Shown in pieces: positions 1-12,835 of a DNA stretch of 64,000 bases. The DNA comes from Cercis canadensis (taxonomy: Eukaryota > Streptophyta > Magnoliopsida > Fabales > Fabaceae), in NCBI GenBank assembly GCA_003255065.1, contig QAOA01005893.1, forward strand, positions 166,991 to 230,990, in the 5' to 3' direction. The position numbers were made by a program, and so were the translations under genes. The notes beneath the pieces are model-generated. The model searched no databases. It was not told where the DNA came from and saw only the letters and a program-made list of their open reading frames with translations. Position 1 is the stretch's first letter. Each line of letters opens with the position of its first letter.

Positions 1-3000
1 TGTCATAAAAGGGTTACTTAGAACAGATGGTGTTCCTGGTCTGTACAGAGGGTTTGGTACTGTCATCACTGGTGCAATTCCTGCCAGAATAATATTCCTC
101 ACTTTTCTAGAGACCACAAAAGTGAGTGCCTTCAGGCTCCTTGAACCATTTAGGCTATCTGAAACTACCCAGGCAGCCATAGCAAATGGAGTTGCAGGCA
201 TGACATCATCGCTTTTGGCTCAAGCTGTGTTTGTCCCAATTGATGTGGTATGATAGTCTATTTTATGTTACATATGAATGACTGCATTTCTTTGTGTCCT
301 TGGAGTTGGAAATACTCATACTTTTGGATACACTCATAGGCACACACATATGTTGGTGGTAGTTCCTGTTAAACAAGTTAGATTTAAGTGGCTCAGTAAC
401 TTTTTATGTTTCTTTTTCACTATGCCAACTGTTGCAACTAAAATATATTCAGTCACGTTCTTTTAGATTTTTGCTGCATTTCAACTTTATTACAGCTTTG
501 AAAGTTTTAACTATTACTCATTTATTTACATACTATGCTTTACTCCTATTTTTGAATTATACTCTAGCTTGATTGTTGCTGCTTCTATTTTTTTTTTTTT
601 TTTTTTTAATAAATACAAGAAATAAACTCAAATGTAACAAAATGTTATTTGGGATAAGAAAGGTGAGCAGGTTTTATGATGATGTGCTTTGTTTGCAGGG
701 TTATGATATATTTCATTGGAGACTTATGCATGATTTTTTAAACAGCTGTTTTTATGTTTTCAACCTACTTAGGATATGATTGTGTTTTTTCTTTCTTATG
801 GTGCTCTGCTAATTGTCCTTTCAAGGAGGTGTCAAAGTGACTGATATTCAGATGGATAAGAGAGTGCTTTTGTATTGATGTGTTTGTTGGTTGTTTTACC
901 TTTTGTTGTTGTTCTGTTGCGGCAAGAAAATTCTATGTCTACCTTATTTGTACTAATTTATTTGCTTCTTGGTAAAATCCTTTTCTTTTGTCATAATAAT
1001 TCTAATATGCTGATTTACTTTATATTGAATGGTATTCAGGTAAGCCAAAAATTGATGGTGCAAGGATATGCAGGTCATGTCAAGTATAGTGGAGGCTTGG
1101 ATGTTGCTCGTAAGGTTATAAGATCTGATGGCATCAGGGGATTGTATAGAGGGTTTGGTCTATCTGTTATGACTTATTCACCATCTAGTGCTGTATGGTG
1201 GGCAAGTTATGGTTCAAGCCAACGCTTCATTTGGAGGTAAGGCATGGTAACTTCTTAACATTGAAATATTGGTGTTTTTTGTTTATAAGTTATTTTTAAT
1301 TTTTATAACAAATGATAGAAGAAATAAATACGCCTAAAGATTCATTAACTGAACTCCAGATTTTCTCCTTTTACAGTTGGAGGTATATGCTATGAGTTAT
1401 ATGAATGTGTTGGAAGAGCTCATATATCAATAGTCCAATAATGAACTAGTTCTTTATTAAATTCATGTTGCATATTTTATGTAAAATGATAATTATGATG
1501 TACCTTCAATTTTCAAACATTGCTTATATATCTTCCATTTAAGTCATAGTTATGGACATTTATTTTGTTGCGTTAACATGGAAATACTGCAAAAGCATTA
1601 GCAATGTGTTTTGCCCAAATCAGATAAATGTCCTTGAAGTTTAACATTCAGCTTGGTTAGCTTAATGTAATGAATTTAGTCTCGAAGGCTTGAATTGAGC
1701 TGCTTGAAATGTGCATCATTGCAACTGCATGCAGGCAGTGACGATTTATGTCAGAAAAGTTCGACTTCATCTTGGATGAGAGACTATGCACCATGTAAGC
1801 TATTAGCTAATAAGCTTGCAGGGGAGTCTAAGTTAATTAGAATCAGAATGATGGATTTTAGTTTTTAATATGCATGCCAATATTTTTATTTTTGCAAATT
1901 TTCTAATACCATAGAAAATACTGCCTGGTTGTACATGCAGATTCTTGGAAAATGGTACTACAAGTGAGGAAGCAATTCCTAGTGTGCAGAAAATCATGTT
2001 AGTTCAGGCTTCTGGAGGAATTATTGCGGGTGCAACTGCATCCTGCATTACAACCCCATTGGATACCATCAAGACACGATTGCAGGTATTTATAAGATTG
2101 CTCATAATATTTCTTTCATATCTAAGTTCATTGCTCTCTTGATCAACAATGTGAATAACTTGTTTTATGTAATTGTTGTGGCTGAGAAATTTCTTTGAGA
2201 CTTATCTGAAGATCTTGCTGAGTAGGACCCTCATTTAGCTTGAATATTTTTCTAGAAGCCTCAGCTTGAGTTGCCAGCTCGATGGACTGCAAAGATGCTA
2301 CTTGTATTTCAAGTGTTCTAAAGATATATGAACATCTCTGATCAAAAGATTCAAAACCATAATTTTGCTTTAATGTTGGACATTTTAAAAATAATTAAGT
2401 TTTATTATTGTGATGACAATGTATACTTTGAAGTGGGTTCACCTTATCTTGTTGTGCCCTGGAAATTTGAGGAAGTACTATCAATAATTAAATAAATTTT
2501 AATTTAGCATGCATGTGTATATTGATTTCCCTTTGTCTTGTGTTCTAGATAAATTTTCCACTTTCCCATGGCCCATGTTTCTATCCTCATGTTCCATGTG
2601 TCATGTGTCTGATCTCAATGCTCTGATGAACTAGTCAGATATCTTCTGAGCCATGATTGACCCTTTTATATTTCAAAGGCTTTAAGCACCCAGATATTTG
2701 TTTAGTTGGGTTTATCTGAGAGATATAATTCATCCCACCGCTTGGATCTAATTCCCATGTTATCTTGTGGTTCCGAATTGCTTTAGGTGTCTTTTGACAG
2801 TCATTTTTAGTGTGTTGCTTTTTCTCGTTGGTCTTGGTGCACCAGGAGTTATGTTTATCTTTCTCTTGTATGGCCCTATAGCATTGAATCTTCTCCTCCT
2901 CCCTCTTCCCCTTTCTCCATACACTCTTCCTCTCTTTCACTTGCTCGTGTCTTTCAGACCTTAGACGTTAGAGTTTATAGATGCAGAGATAGTAATATAT

Positions 3001-4074
3001 ATGTTGCTTCAGTATATATTTATGCAGAATTGGCCATTGAGCAGTTATAGTGATGGTAGAGTTCACCTTATTCTCCAAAATAGAAAAAAAGAAATAAAAG
3101 GGAAAGTATTTGAGGAGCATTTCATGAACATTATATAGTTGCAGTTTACTTGCTCTTTTCTCTTCATTTAGCCCTGATGGCACCTACTTAATTGCTGACC
3201 CGATCAGTTTTGCACTCCAGGTGTTGGGACATGAAAAGAGAAGCTCTGTAAAACAAGTTGTTCGAGACTTGATTAAGGAGGATGGTTGGAAAGGTTTATA
3301 TAGAGGGTTGGGTCCAAGATTTTTCAGCATGTCAGCATGGGGAACATCAATGATTTTGGCTTATGAATATCTCAGTAAGAAGTCCTTCTCTCTGATTATG
3401 TACTCTGTTAGTCTAATATGTGTGTGCATTCCTCACTAATATTGATGCATATGATGTTTACAATCTTTGATTATTCTGGTTTGGTGTATTCAAGTACTGG
3501 AATAACAATTTAATATATATATATATATAAATTCAGTGATCGGTAATCATTTGGAATTTTTTTTTTTTCTGCTTATTTTTTANTTTCTGCTTATTTTTTG
3601 AACATCTCCCTTACTATGCATGACAAATTGTCAATTATCATCTACTTTTGGAAGCTTAATTAGCCATCTCACTTAAGGATTTGTTTGTGACAAGAAGCTA
3701 TATATGGTTAGTTTTTGAGGGAAATGATACCTAATTTTACGTGAATCTCTTTGTTTGGATGTCCCCTTCTCAGTGTCAGTACTTTGCATGAAGTCACTGG
3801 TATATTAACTCTGGTGGCCCTTTTCAAAGGAAATAGTTCACAAGTATTTTTATGAGCCTCACACAAACTGGTGTTTTTATCAGATTGAATGCATATCCTG
3901 ATTATTTTGTTTTTTCTTTTCTTGTTTTCCTTTCTGAATTTTTTATTTTTTCATTTATCTAATGCATGACGGTGTATTATAGTGCCTTTTCTCTGTCTAT
4001 ATTTATATCTTGCTCAGGCTAAAGGTATTCCAATGTTTCTTATCACAGAGCGCTTGTGTGCAAAAGATGAATAG
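1..4074 (+). CDS. Mitochondrial substrate carrier (SLC25A44-like), 3' part
   Basis: Member of the six-helix mitochondrial carrier family, which moves metabolites across the inner mitochondrial membrane. The gene enters the window inside an exon. Exons read 1-247, 1040-1236, 1941-2085, 3221-3374 and 4049-4074, all with GT-AG borders and matching phases, ending in CAKDE-stop. The carrier signature PxDxx[KR] appears as PLDTIKTR at the end of the third exon and as PIDVVSQK across the first junction; GLYRGF/GLYRGL follows each repeat, as expected for three carrier repeats. The first repeat is mostly upstream of the window. The closest family I recognise is the plant homologue group of SLC25A44 (a branched-chain amino-acid carrier in mammals; the plant substrate is not known to me). 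An N at 3583 lies in the last intron and does not affect coding. Confidence 0.9.
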
Positions 4075-5644
4075 ATATGATTGGTCCGTAGCCTTTTTTG
4101 TTGGCACACAATTAGCCAAGATCTGGCCCCAAAGTCCCAAACTACTTGGTATTTGACATCCTTTTGTTTGTTGGCTGATATGATGGATAAGCACAGAATC
4201 CCTTGAGTACAGGAGTTGCTGCTGTTGGATGTGTATTAGTCTTTGACTTAAGACTTAAACCCGAGGCAGCAAAGCATACTACTCACTGTCACTGGTATCT
4301 GGAAAAACTGTTATATACTTAGATAAGGAAAATTTTCCATCTAGAAATTCATAAGTTCCATTCTTTTTATCGATTAAATTGGTTTGGCAAGTGTATTCTT
4401 TTAAACATTGCGATTAATAATGTATCATGAGTGAAAAGAATTTATAATGAGATGTAGCACCTTATTACTTCTGCTCTCTCCTTTCATTTTTTTGTTTTTG
4501 TTTTTTAGTATTACCATACATGATGAATCATTATCAATAATGTTGAGATGCTGCAACATGTATGGTTACTTGTCGTGATAGTTGACACAAGTGAAACCAT
4601 GATGGTGCTAAGTTTCCCTTTTAGACTTAGCAAACAGTCATTTGTAACCAAATCCCATAGAGATTGCACAGCAATCTAGCAAATTACAGAATAATTGTAA
4701 ACCAAGGCACGCAGCGGGCTAAGTGCATGCAGGTTTTCCACAACATTCATTACTTTCTCAAAGGAAGCGCCAACGGAACTTGTTCACATTTCCAATCAAA
4801 CATGCATGCAGATACAGCAATCCTGGCTTCTATCTATGCCTCAAAACAGTGGCCATATAATCTAAGCTGATACTAGTAATTGTTAGTAATTACTACTATG
4901 ATTTATCACACTCTTCTGCTTTTAAACTATAGTGTGCTTGTATACCATCACAAGCTTGTTTACCTCAGGCTCAAGGAGTGGTTGGCTCATGTCAATAGAA
5001 CTCGTGGGCAGAAAATACAGCTATTGACATGAGAATGCAGGCTAATCATATCAGGCATGAAAGCCATCTAGTATATTAAGGTAAAAAAATCTAAGTGAAC
5101 GAAGGATGAGAGGCTATACTATGGAAACATGTTCTGTATATTTTAAGACCGACAAGTTGACAGGATGTCCATGAGAATCGGAGAAGTAAAATTCGTTGTT
5201 TTGGGTACATTCAACACAGTAAACAAGTGTTCAAGGGTTAAGACACACGTCAATACCATCATCCTAAGACAGTGACCATAAAAGTAAAATTTGTCATCAA
5301 GTTGGGAATTGTGGGAAACATGAACTCAAAATCTCGCCCACAATTCCACAGCACCCAAAAGAAAAATCAGAAATCATCAATGCTTGAACATAAGTATATT
5401 ATTGCACCCAAACTATAATGACAAGTACAAGAAGGTCGTACTATTTTTGCAGGTGGAAATTGACAAAAACCTACTTTTGGATTGAAATAATAAGAATAAG
5501 AAAAAGGGTTAAGGTTACCTCATACAAAATTGGCATCGAACAATGAGATGTTTACTACCAAAAATTCAGCACATCCACCAAAATGAAGTGCAACAACATT
5601 AGTATCCCTGTCATGTAATTAGACATGCTCAACTCTCCTTTACG
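4075..5644. other. Intergenic, convergent gene ends
   Basis: This AT-rich spacer lies between the 3' ends of the carrier gene (+) and the DUF2039 gene (-). It should hold both 3' UTRs. The open frames in it are short and have no recognisable domain. I see no RNA gene or mobile element. Confidence 0.5.
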
Positions 5645-7813
5645 TTATTCATTGTGCATATTCACTTTATCAGAAACCTTGTTCTTATTGCCATCGTCAT
5701 CATCATCCTCATCCTCGTCATCATTACAATTTTCACACTCACTGTCACCATTTTCATCATCAGAAGGTTCACCCTCACTGTCATCATATACACCATCAGA
5801 GATTTCACCATTGTCACGATCTTCACTACCTCTATTCAATTTGGCATATTCCTCCAGTGATGCATTTGGAAATAATTGTCCAACCTTTTCTTTATCTGTC
5901 ATTGTTTTTTCTGAACTTTTAGATTTGCCTTTGTTCATCTGTTAGCAAAAGCAGAAAGAAGAATAATCAGCATTATGCATCCTTTTAGAAAACACAAGTA
6001 TGGCAAGCACCATATAAATAGTATTGGCTTCATCAAATTAGTTTATCTCTACCATAAAAGAGGCATTGAATCGTGAGTTTCACAACTTTCATTTTCCTTG
6101 ATACTTGTTCATCTTTGAAATTATTTACACTGCCATGTATAACGGTATAACAATAAGGGAATGATGTGATTAAAGAAATGCATATGCATCAAAATCAGAT
6201 AATAGAAACAGCCTCATAAGTGGGCATTTAATAAATTATAACTATTCTTATTGAACATTTGCCAGTGGAATAGTAAAAAACCCCTATGCCTAGTAACAAA
6301 AATGATGGAAAATACTATCAGGTTGATACTTGCTTAGCAAACAAAAACAGGGCATTAAGTTGATATATGAAATAAAAAGATTAAAACTTCTCATCCTTGT
6401 TCAGTACTTGACCTCTACACCATCTCTCTGAAGCAATATGAGCGTTTTGAACAATGCTTCACTTGCAATACCTCAGCATTTTAGAAGAGAAAGAAGCAGA
6501 AATAGAGAGTCTCACACTGAACATTTTAATTACCATATAGGAACATAGAACAATTCAAGTCAAAACTTCCTGACATGATTTTTCAAATGAATATAGATTA
6601 TCTTCTATAAGTGCAATGGAGTATTTTTCATGCAATATAGTCCAATGAAAACGTTTTAAAAATGAATTTGTAGTCATTCACAGAATAAGCAGTCTGAGGC
6701 AACACAATTACACCGGATATGTTGGGAGGAAAAGGAAAACAGGATATGCTGTAAAGAAACGAAAAAAAAATGAATATCAGGAACTATAGTGTCTTACAGT
6801 ACGCAATAGGGTTCTCCTTTCTCTTTCCCGAGAGTTCTTAATGGCCTATAACAAAAAAACCAGTGTTATGAGACTCCAGAGCAAAAACAAGCCAAAACTT
6901 TTGGAAGGAACATAAAAAGGAAAAAAGAAATAAAAAGAAACCTCCTCAAGCATCTTTTGCTCAGCCTCTACCTCTGCAGAATCCCTACAAGAAAAAAAAA
7001 ATTACATAAAAATAAAGTTATCTAACCAGGAAAACAATTGTGCTACAAAATGTTCATGTTGCAGAAAACTAAGGCTACAAACAGATCAGAATCTTTCATC
7101 AATTGTTAAGACAACCTTCCAACTATACGGTCCACACTACAACGACACTTTGCACATACACCTTGCTCCTTGGCACAGCCTACACCAACAACATTGAAAC
7201 ACAATCAGTAAATGTACTAAAGTCTAAAACACACATTAAACTTTTCACAAACATGGGTTCCAACTAATACAACCTACTTTATATTTCACCTCCCCAGTCC
7301 CAAAATTAAATCTTTTTACTTCTTTGGCTGATTAAGGGAATACCCTTTAGCTAAACTAACAAGATTACAAGTAAGCTATGAGAAAGTGAGACCAACCAGG
7401 ACATAAATTATGGTGAGCTTGGCGAACAGCACGTTTGGAACATCTCTGACTGCAACATCAGCCATTAGAATTGGGAATAAAAGAAATTAAAGAAAAAATT
7501 GGGGGGGGCGCCGGGGAAGCACATACCATTTAGCAGGTTCAGTAAGGGGCTTGTACTTTCCGTAACGGCGTTTCCATTCGATCTGTTCTTTACAGCGAGG
7601 GCATACCCCAGTGATCTCAGAGAAAGGCCTCAACCTTCCTCCAACTTCCTGCAGATTTTATTGAACAAGTTGAAAGTTTTGCTATGAATAATATCAATGA
7701 ATAGAGTTTAGAGAAAGAAGAGTGGTCACTGTTTCGTTGATCTTTACGCCGGCGTTGGGTTTCCAGGCGAACTTGTTTTGGTGCTTCGGCGGCCCGCGTC
7801 TCTTGCTGCTCAT
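5645..7813 (-). CDS. DUF2039 (C9orf85-like) zinc-knuckle protein
   Basis: Seven exons on the minus strand join in phase: 7730-7813, 7527-7648, 7397-7449, 7116-7179, 6942-6984, 6798-6845 and 5645-5938, giving 235 residues. The protein starts MSSKRRGPPKHQNKFAWKPN, the conserved start of the eukaryotic DUF2039 family (human C9orf85). The core holds paired cysteines CPRC, CQRC, CPGC and CAKCRC, presumably binding zinc. The last exon adds a lysine-rich stretch and then a long Asp/Glu-rich tail, an extension beyond the short animal proteins. The molecular function of the family is not established. The start codon at 7811-7813 is supported by the family match. The serine-rich frames on the opposite strand are shadows of the acidic repeat. 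Confidence 0.9.
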
Positions 7814-9766
7814 GCTGCCACTTCTCTTCCCCGTTCTGCCGCCCAACACAAAAACTTTTTACGTCTATGGGTCGGGTTCTTTGGTTTAGTTTAGACAAAA
7901 TAATGGGTTTGTTTATTTATTTATTTGTTATTATTATTATTATTATTAAAAAAAATTGGTAAATAACAATTTTGGTCTTAATAAAGCTCTTTTTAATGTG
8001 GCTTCGATTGAGATTTCAATTTTTTTTAAAGAATTTATTATTGTGAGGGGATAGAACTTGACATAAAAGACTAATGGCATCAAAAGAATGTATTTTAAAT
8101 AAGTGTTTGTCACAAAATATAAAATGATCAAAATATTTGGTGTTACATGGTTATTCTATTTGTATTTAGATATGATAACTACATATATAAATAGAATAAA
8201 TTATTACACATGATAACTATATATATAAACATAATAATCATATAGGACCAATAAAATATTTGGTTTAAATATATTGCAGGTGTCTATAGTTTGAATAAAT
8301 TTTAAATAGTCCCTATAGTTTTTTTTTATTTTTATTTTGGGGTTTTTATGGTTTGAAATTTTTTTAGTTGAGTATCTGTCGTTACCCTTAATTATAACTT
8401 TGTTAATTTAGTGTTCACATGACAAACAANTTGACGGCCACATAGGCACTTAACGTGCCACGTGTCGATTTCCGTCAAGTCCCACTAACAGAGATAAGCG
8501 GAGGACTAAAATGGGTGACGGATTAATCTTTCAGGGACCAAAGTGTCTGTATAAATCTTTCAGGGACTAAAGTGTCTCCGAACCTAACTTTCAGGGACCA
8601 AAAAGAGGTTTTACTCATAATAAAATAAGTTACGTGGTACTAAAATGACACAAAAACTACCACCTCATTATCTTTTCTTCTCTCTCTACCTTCTTCCCTC
8701 CTTAACATTTGTGTGCTACTTAGGCACCACATAACCATTATCTATTGACACATAGAAAAGTCGTTTGTCTTGTCAGCACTAAATTAATGGAGTTATAACC
8801 TGGAGTAATGATAGAGGCCTAATTAAAAAAAATTCAAACTATAAGGATTCCAAAAGAAAAAAAAAACTATAAGAACCTGATTCAAAATTCGTTCAAATTA
8901 TAAGGACATGCAACATATTTAAATCTAGATATTTTGATAATTTCTCAATGTGACAAGAACACACTTGAAAGATTTTTTTTTTAATCTCCATTGGATCTTT
9001 TATGCCAAGTTCTAACACCTTACAATAATAAATTCTTTTTTGAACCAACTCCTTGATAAAGTGCTTTTTGAATCAATTTTCTAGTTAGTTGGGTGAGTTT
9101 GGATGAGACTCATATAGTGATTTTGATAGTGTTACAAAGATCTCAAAAAATTAAATCATCAGTATATGTCAAAATATATTGTTTCTTATAAAATGCAATA
9201 ATAATATGATATAAAAAACATGCTAAGTTGTTTTCAAGCATACTTTTTGGCACATTTTCTTATATCGTGCCGTTTATAAATTTTACAAGAAATTAACTAC
9301 TTTAGCACCTACTTGGTAATTCATATTTTGGAGATATTTGTAATGACATCAAAATTACGTTGCAAATTTCATTGGGACTCATCCAAAACCTTACCAAAAA
9401 AAAGTGGGATAATATTATTCCCCTTTGTAAAGATAGGGTAGCTTAGTACTCACCTTCATATATGTATATATTTGGGTGTTGCTATGCTAAATTATTTTTG
9501 GTGTGACACAATGTCATGCCATGATAATTTTTATACTATTTTGATTTAAATTGTATTATATTAACATAATTGATATAATTTTAATTTTATGGAAGATATC
9601 TAATTTTTCTTTAATTTGACATCGTATAACTTAAATTTAGTGTATACAATTTTTAAGATGAGACCTATGCCACGTTACATCCAAGAGAGTAGGGTAATAT
9701 ATACCCTACACAACCCAAGTCGTATCACTAGTGTAGTCGAAATTTCCTTGGTTCTAATTAGCATTG
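7814..9766. other. AT-rich intergenic region with element debris
   Basis: No gene is visible. It holds the 5' flank of the DUF2039 gene, a TIR element (8264-8923), and the 3' flank of kinase copy A. Inside the TIR element, 8440-8630 contains repeated phrases of the type agggaccaaa, which also occur near 57355-57475, so both are probably pieces of one dispersed repeat family. An N lies at 8430. Confidence 0.5.
8264..8923. mobile_element. Non-autonomous TIR element
   Basis: The left end (tttaaatatattgcagg, from about 8264) and the reverse complement of the right end (ending about 8923) match over roughly 60 bp with scattered mismatches, followed in both by a T/A run. The interior has no open frame and contains the agggaccaaa repeat block and an N at 8430. 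No clear target-site duplication was seen, so the superfamily stays open; Mutator-type MITE is possible. Confidence 0.5.
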
Positions 9767-10846
9767 TCAGGTCGAGGAGTAAGCACATTGGTTGATAAAT
9801 GACAAGCTATAGTCACCACTAGGATTGGTATGATCTGCCTCCTCCTGCAATGCTAGGGCATGCTCAAGTTCCAGCTCCACCTCACCCATTGTTGGCCTTT
9901 CATTTGGCTCAAAAAGCAAGCATCTTTCTGCAATATCCATGAACACTTTCCAAGACTCAGGTGCAATTTTTCCCGTCAGAAATGGATCAACAATCTCGTC
10001 AGCCTTTTCATTCTGTACAAGATTATATACCCGCGAGGCTAAATTTTTGAAAGAATACCCTTGTGAATGCTCATTCTCACCCTTGTCCACCACAACCTGG
10101 TTCTTTAATTGGTCTATCTTTTTATCAATTGAGCGCGGGTCTTTAGCACATACCACTACTAGCAGAACCATACCAAAGGAAAAGACATCACATTTTTCTG
10201 TCAAAGTATTGCTTATGAAACATTCAGGGGCCATGTATCCAATAGTTCCTGCAATTAGGATCTCTGTTATTGGTCTGGGTTTTGACATAGAAAGCGGCCC
10301 TTTTAAGCATAACCCAAAATCTGAGAGTTTAGGTACCCAATTTTGATCTAAAAGAATGTTATGGGGTTTCACATCACGGTGAAAAATGATACGCTTTGCT
10401 CCTGCGTGAAGGTAGTGCAATCCACGTGCTGCTCCTATGCAAATTTCAAGCCTTCTCTTCCATGATAGTAGCTCCCCTGTATTTTCAAGTAGATGATGAG
10501 CGAGTGATTTATTGGGCATGTATTCGTACACAGCAATATTCTCGTTGCAAAATCCTATAAGCGAGACCAGATTTTGGTGGCGAAGCTGGCAGAGCAACTC
10601 AATTTCAGTTTTGAATGTAGAGAATTTGGCTCGCTTTATTACAATTTCCTTAGCAACACCTCGGAGACAAATACAACCCTTGTATACGACACCGAAGCCT
10701 CCCCTTCCAAGTATTCGGCTTTTGTCAAAGTTGTTGGTTGATTTTCGGAGTTGAGCTAGAGAAAAGCGATGGCATAGCTCTTCTATTTGGGTTGAACTTG
10801 TATGCTTCGAATCAGAGAAACCAAAGCACTTGGGAAGAATTCCCAT
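9767..10846 (-). CDS. Receptor-like cytoplasmic kinase, copy A (catalytically complete)
   Basis: A 359-residue single-exon protein with a short MGILPKCFGF leader, then CHRFSLAQLRKSTNNFD and a full kinase domain resembling CrRLK1L receptors (WKRRLEICIGAARGLHYLH). There is no signal peptide, malectin domain or membrane helix, so it is a cytoplasmic kinase. Catalytic residues are all present: glycine loop GRGGFG (47-52), Lys71 in VIK, Glu81, HRD 156-158, Asn163, DFG 176-178 and MAPE. It is the only copy in this window with every canonical residue. Gly2 and Cys7 might be lipidated, but Lys6 does not fit the usual N-myristoylation pattern, so membrane attachment is uncertain. Its C-terminus (after GDYSL) differs from the ITSQPENAN-type tail of B and K. 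Confidence 0.88.
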   Translation of the reverse strand: MGILPKCFGFSDSKHTSSTQIEELCHRFSLAQLRKSTNNFDKSRILGRGGFGVVYKGCICLRGVAKEIVIKRAKFSTFKTEIELLCQLRHQNLVSLIGFCNENIAVYEYMPNKSLAHHLLENTGELLSWKRRLEICIGAARGLHYLHAGAKRIIFHRDVKPHNILLDQNWVPKLSDFGLCLKGPLSMSKPRPITEILIAGTIGYMAPECFISNTLTEKCDVFSFGMVLLVVVCAKDPRSIDKKIDQLKNQVVVDKGENEHSQGYSFKNLASRVYNLVQNEKADEIVDPFLTGKIAPESWKVFMDIAERCLLFEPNERPTMGEVELELEHALALQEEADHTNPSGDYSLSFINQCAYSST

Positions 10847-11179
10847 TTGGAGAAATCAGCTATAAACTTGGCGTTTAAGAGCTGTGCTGAGCAAATTTAG
10901 TTTGGTGAACATTTAAAGGACAGCAGTTCAGAGACCTAGAACCACAGGGTAGAAGGAGTGTTTCCTAGCTGCTGCATTCCTCAACTTTAAGGTCAATGGA
11001 TCAAATGAGAAAATTTTACCAAAAAAGCAGTAGTTGGGAATCCCTTGTCGGTTAGTTTCAAAATTCCAAGTCTTCTACAACCACGCGGTATTGTGAGGAA
11101 AGAAGAAGAAGAAAACTGAAAAGCAAAAGGAAAAGAAAAGGGGGGAAAAGAGGAGTGTGGAAAAACGCACGGAAACTGA
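10847..11179 (-). promoter_or_regulatory. 5' flank of kinase A, conserved with copies B and 12836
   Basis: The roughly 330 bp upstream of A are closely matched upstream of B (16493-16831) and of the relic at 13033 (13034-13330). All three share the block accacgcgg (near 11088, 16770 and 13301) and the tract that runs into it. Conservation may only reflect recent duplication, but this must hold the promoter of A. No certain TATA box was assigned. Confidence 0.4.
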
Positions 11180-12397
11180 GGGTGTTTGCTTTAGTAAATG
11201 TTTTCATATTTTTATTTTCAATTTTTATTTCTTGAAATACATTTCTATTTCCTTATTTTCAGTTTTAGAAAACATGTTTAGTTTGTAAAATTAAGAATTA
11301 TTTTCTATTCTATTTTCAACTAGCTTTGTTAACCACTTCCTCTCTTTCCCTATTCTCTTCCTCTACAATTTTTTGTATCATCTTTCCTCCTTAACCACAA
11401 CCATTGCAGTTTCAAAAGCCAATTCTATTCTCAAAGAATTGGATTTGAACTTGCCAGTGAAGAGATTCTGAAAGGCAGCACCAAATTCTCGAAGCAAGGG
11501 ATAACTAATAAGGTGCTCCCCTTTATTTGAATACCCACCTACGGCTTTGATTGTTATTACTTCTCCAAGAGCTACGACGTCATTCCTTGCGGCAACCATG
11601 GCGAAGACTGGAGCCTCATAACATGTTGACGAAGACCCCCGAACTGAGTGAGGGTTCAATCAGTAGAGAAGACGACTTCGCTTCTTTATCTATGTTTGGT
11701 ACTTGTACTCTATGTAAGTCTCATTAGTTAATAGTAGAACTCAGCTGGACTAAGTGAGGCTGTACTCTGAGCCATATCTGAGACCATTAGCATTAGTTCC
11801 CCTCTCACCAAAGCTTCCGAACTTGCCAAGAAGTGGCCTATTCCTACGGTACAGGTCTTTATCAACTAACTCAAGCACTAAAGAGAGGTACATCAATAGA
11901 GAATAGACCAAGGAGCGAAAGACACTCAGTTGCTTGCTAAATCGAAGAGAGCAGAAGGCACCTCCCCTAACATTTTAGGAGAAAGGGCTGAGGCAGTCAA
12001 GGGATTTCCTTCCTTCAATAAATTTCTGTTTGAGTCAATTCGTTAGGAACTTGTGGCAATTCTTCTCCTACCCCATTTTGTGAAATTCTTCAGCATAGCA
12101 TGTGAGATGGAAGCTGGATGGAGGTCGAAGATGGCAGCTGGGAAACGTGTGCGTGCAGAAGAAATAGAAATTTAGGGGAAAAAAAAGAAGTAACATGAAT
12201 TACAAGTATGCCACCGGTCATTGATAGAAAACAGTGAAAACGTCTTTTAGACGTTTCCAATTTTTCATCAATTTTTGGAAATGTTTCCAATGTTTTCAGT
12301 GAAAACATTTTCATATATCTTCAACCAAACATATTTTTAGATTTATTTCCATTTTGAATGAAAATGGAAACAGAAAACAGTCATACCAAACAGGCCC
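11180..12397. mobile_element. Harbinger-like TIR element with foreign-looking interior
   Basis: The left end gggtgtttgc and the inverted right end gggcctgtttggt form imperfect TIRs, flanked on both sides by TGA (11177-11179 and 12398-12400). The arms are T-rich repeats of ttttcattttt type. The centre (about 11380-12130) is much less AT-rich, has no domain I recognise, and reads like plant mitochondrial intergenic DNA. The 93-residue frame at 11378-11659 (-) has no known domain. A three-base TSD and this terminus suit PIF/Harbinger, although TGA is not the usual TWA target. The same left arm occurs at 16832 upstream of copy B, so insertion predates the A/B duplication. Confidence 0.45.
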
Positions 12398-12835
12398 TGA
12401 CTATTTTGTACCAATTGGCTGGTCAGTTAAAATATAGTAGCACTAACTTCGTAGTCCATACTCCATACCATGTGCATAGCCAAAAATAAACAATTCCATG
12501 GTAAATTCCACCGTAAACATCAAACAATTTAGGTTCCAGAAGTTTCAGCCTAGTTTTTGTTTTCTAAAAATGGGAAAAATATGAACTTTAGTTTTGAGAA
12601 CCTAATTCACAATAAAAAATCATATTATCATGGCATGTAGAGCAAACATAAGCAATGGTAAATCTTGAACAAAATGATTGAGGAGACAAAGAGATACTTA
12701 ATAATCAATAAAAAAAAATTATAATGATATACATATTTTATAATATTTATACTGAGAGACAAAATACATCATATATTAAAATATTTTTTCACAAAAATAA
12801 ACAATTGTATTGTATAAGATAAAATGCATACTAAC

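Noticed and set aside
5625-5945. Serine-rich plus-strand open frame
   Set aside because: It is the complement of the Asp/Glu-rich last exon of the DUF2039 gene, which has family support and correct splicing.
9860-10346. Plus-strand frames across kinase genes (also at 15467, 24068, 30167, 33080 and 58383)
   Set aside because: They recur at the same place in every kinase copy because they are complements of the conserved C-lobe.
11378-11659. 93-residue minus-strand frame as a protein gene
   Set aside because: No domain, lies in the mitochondrial-like interior of a TIR element.
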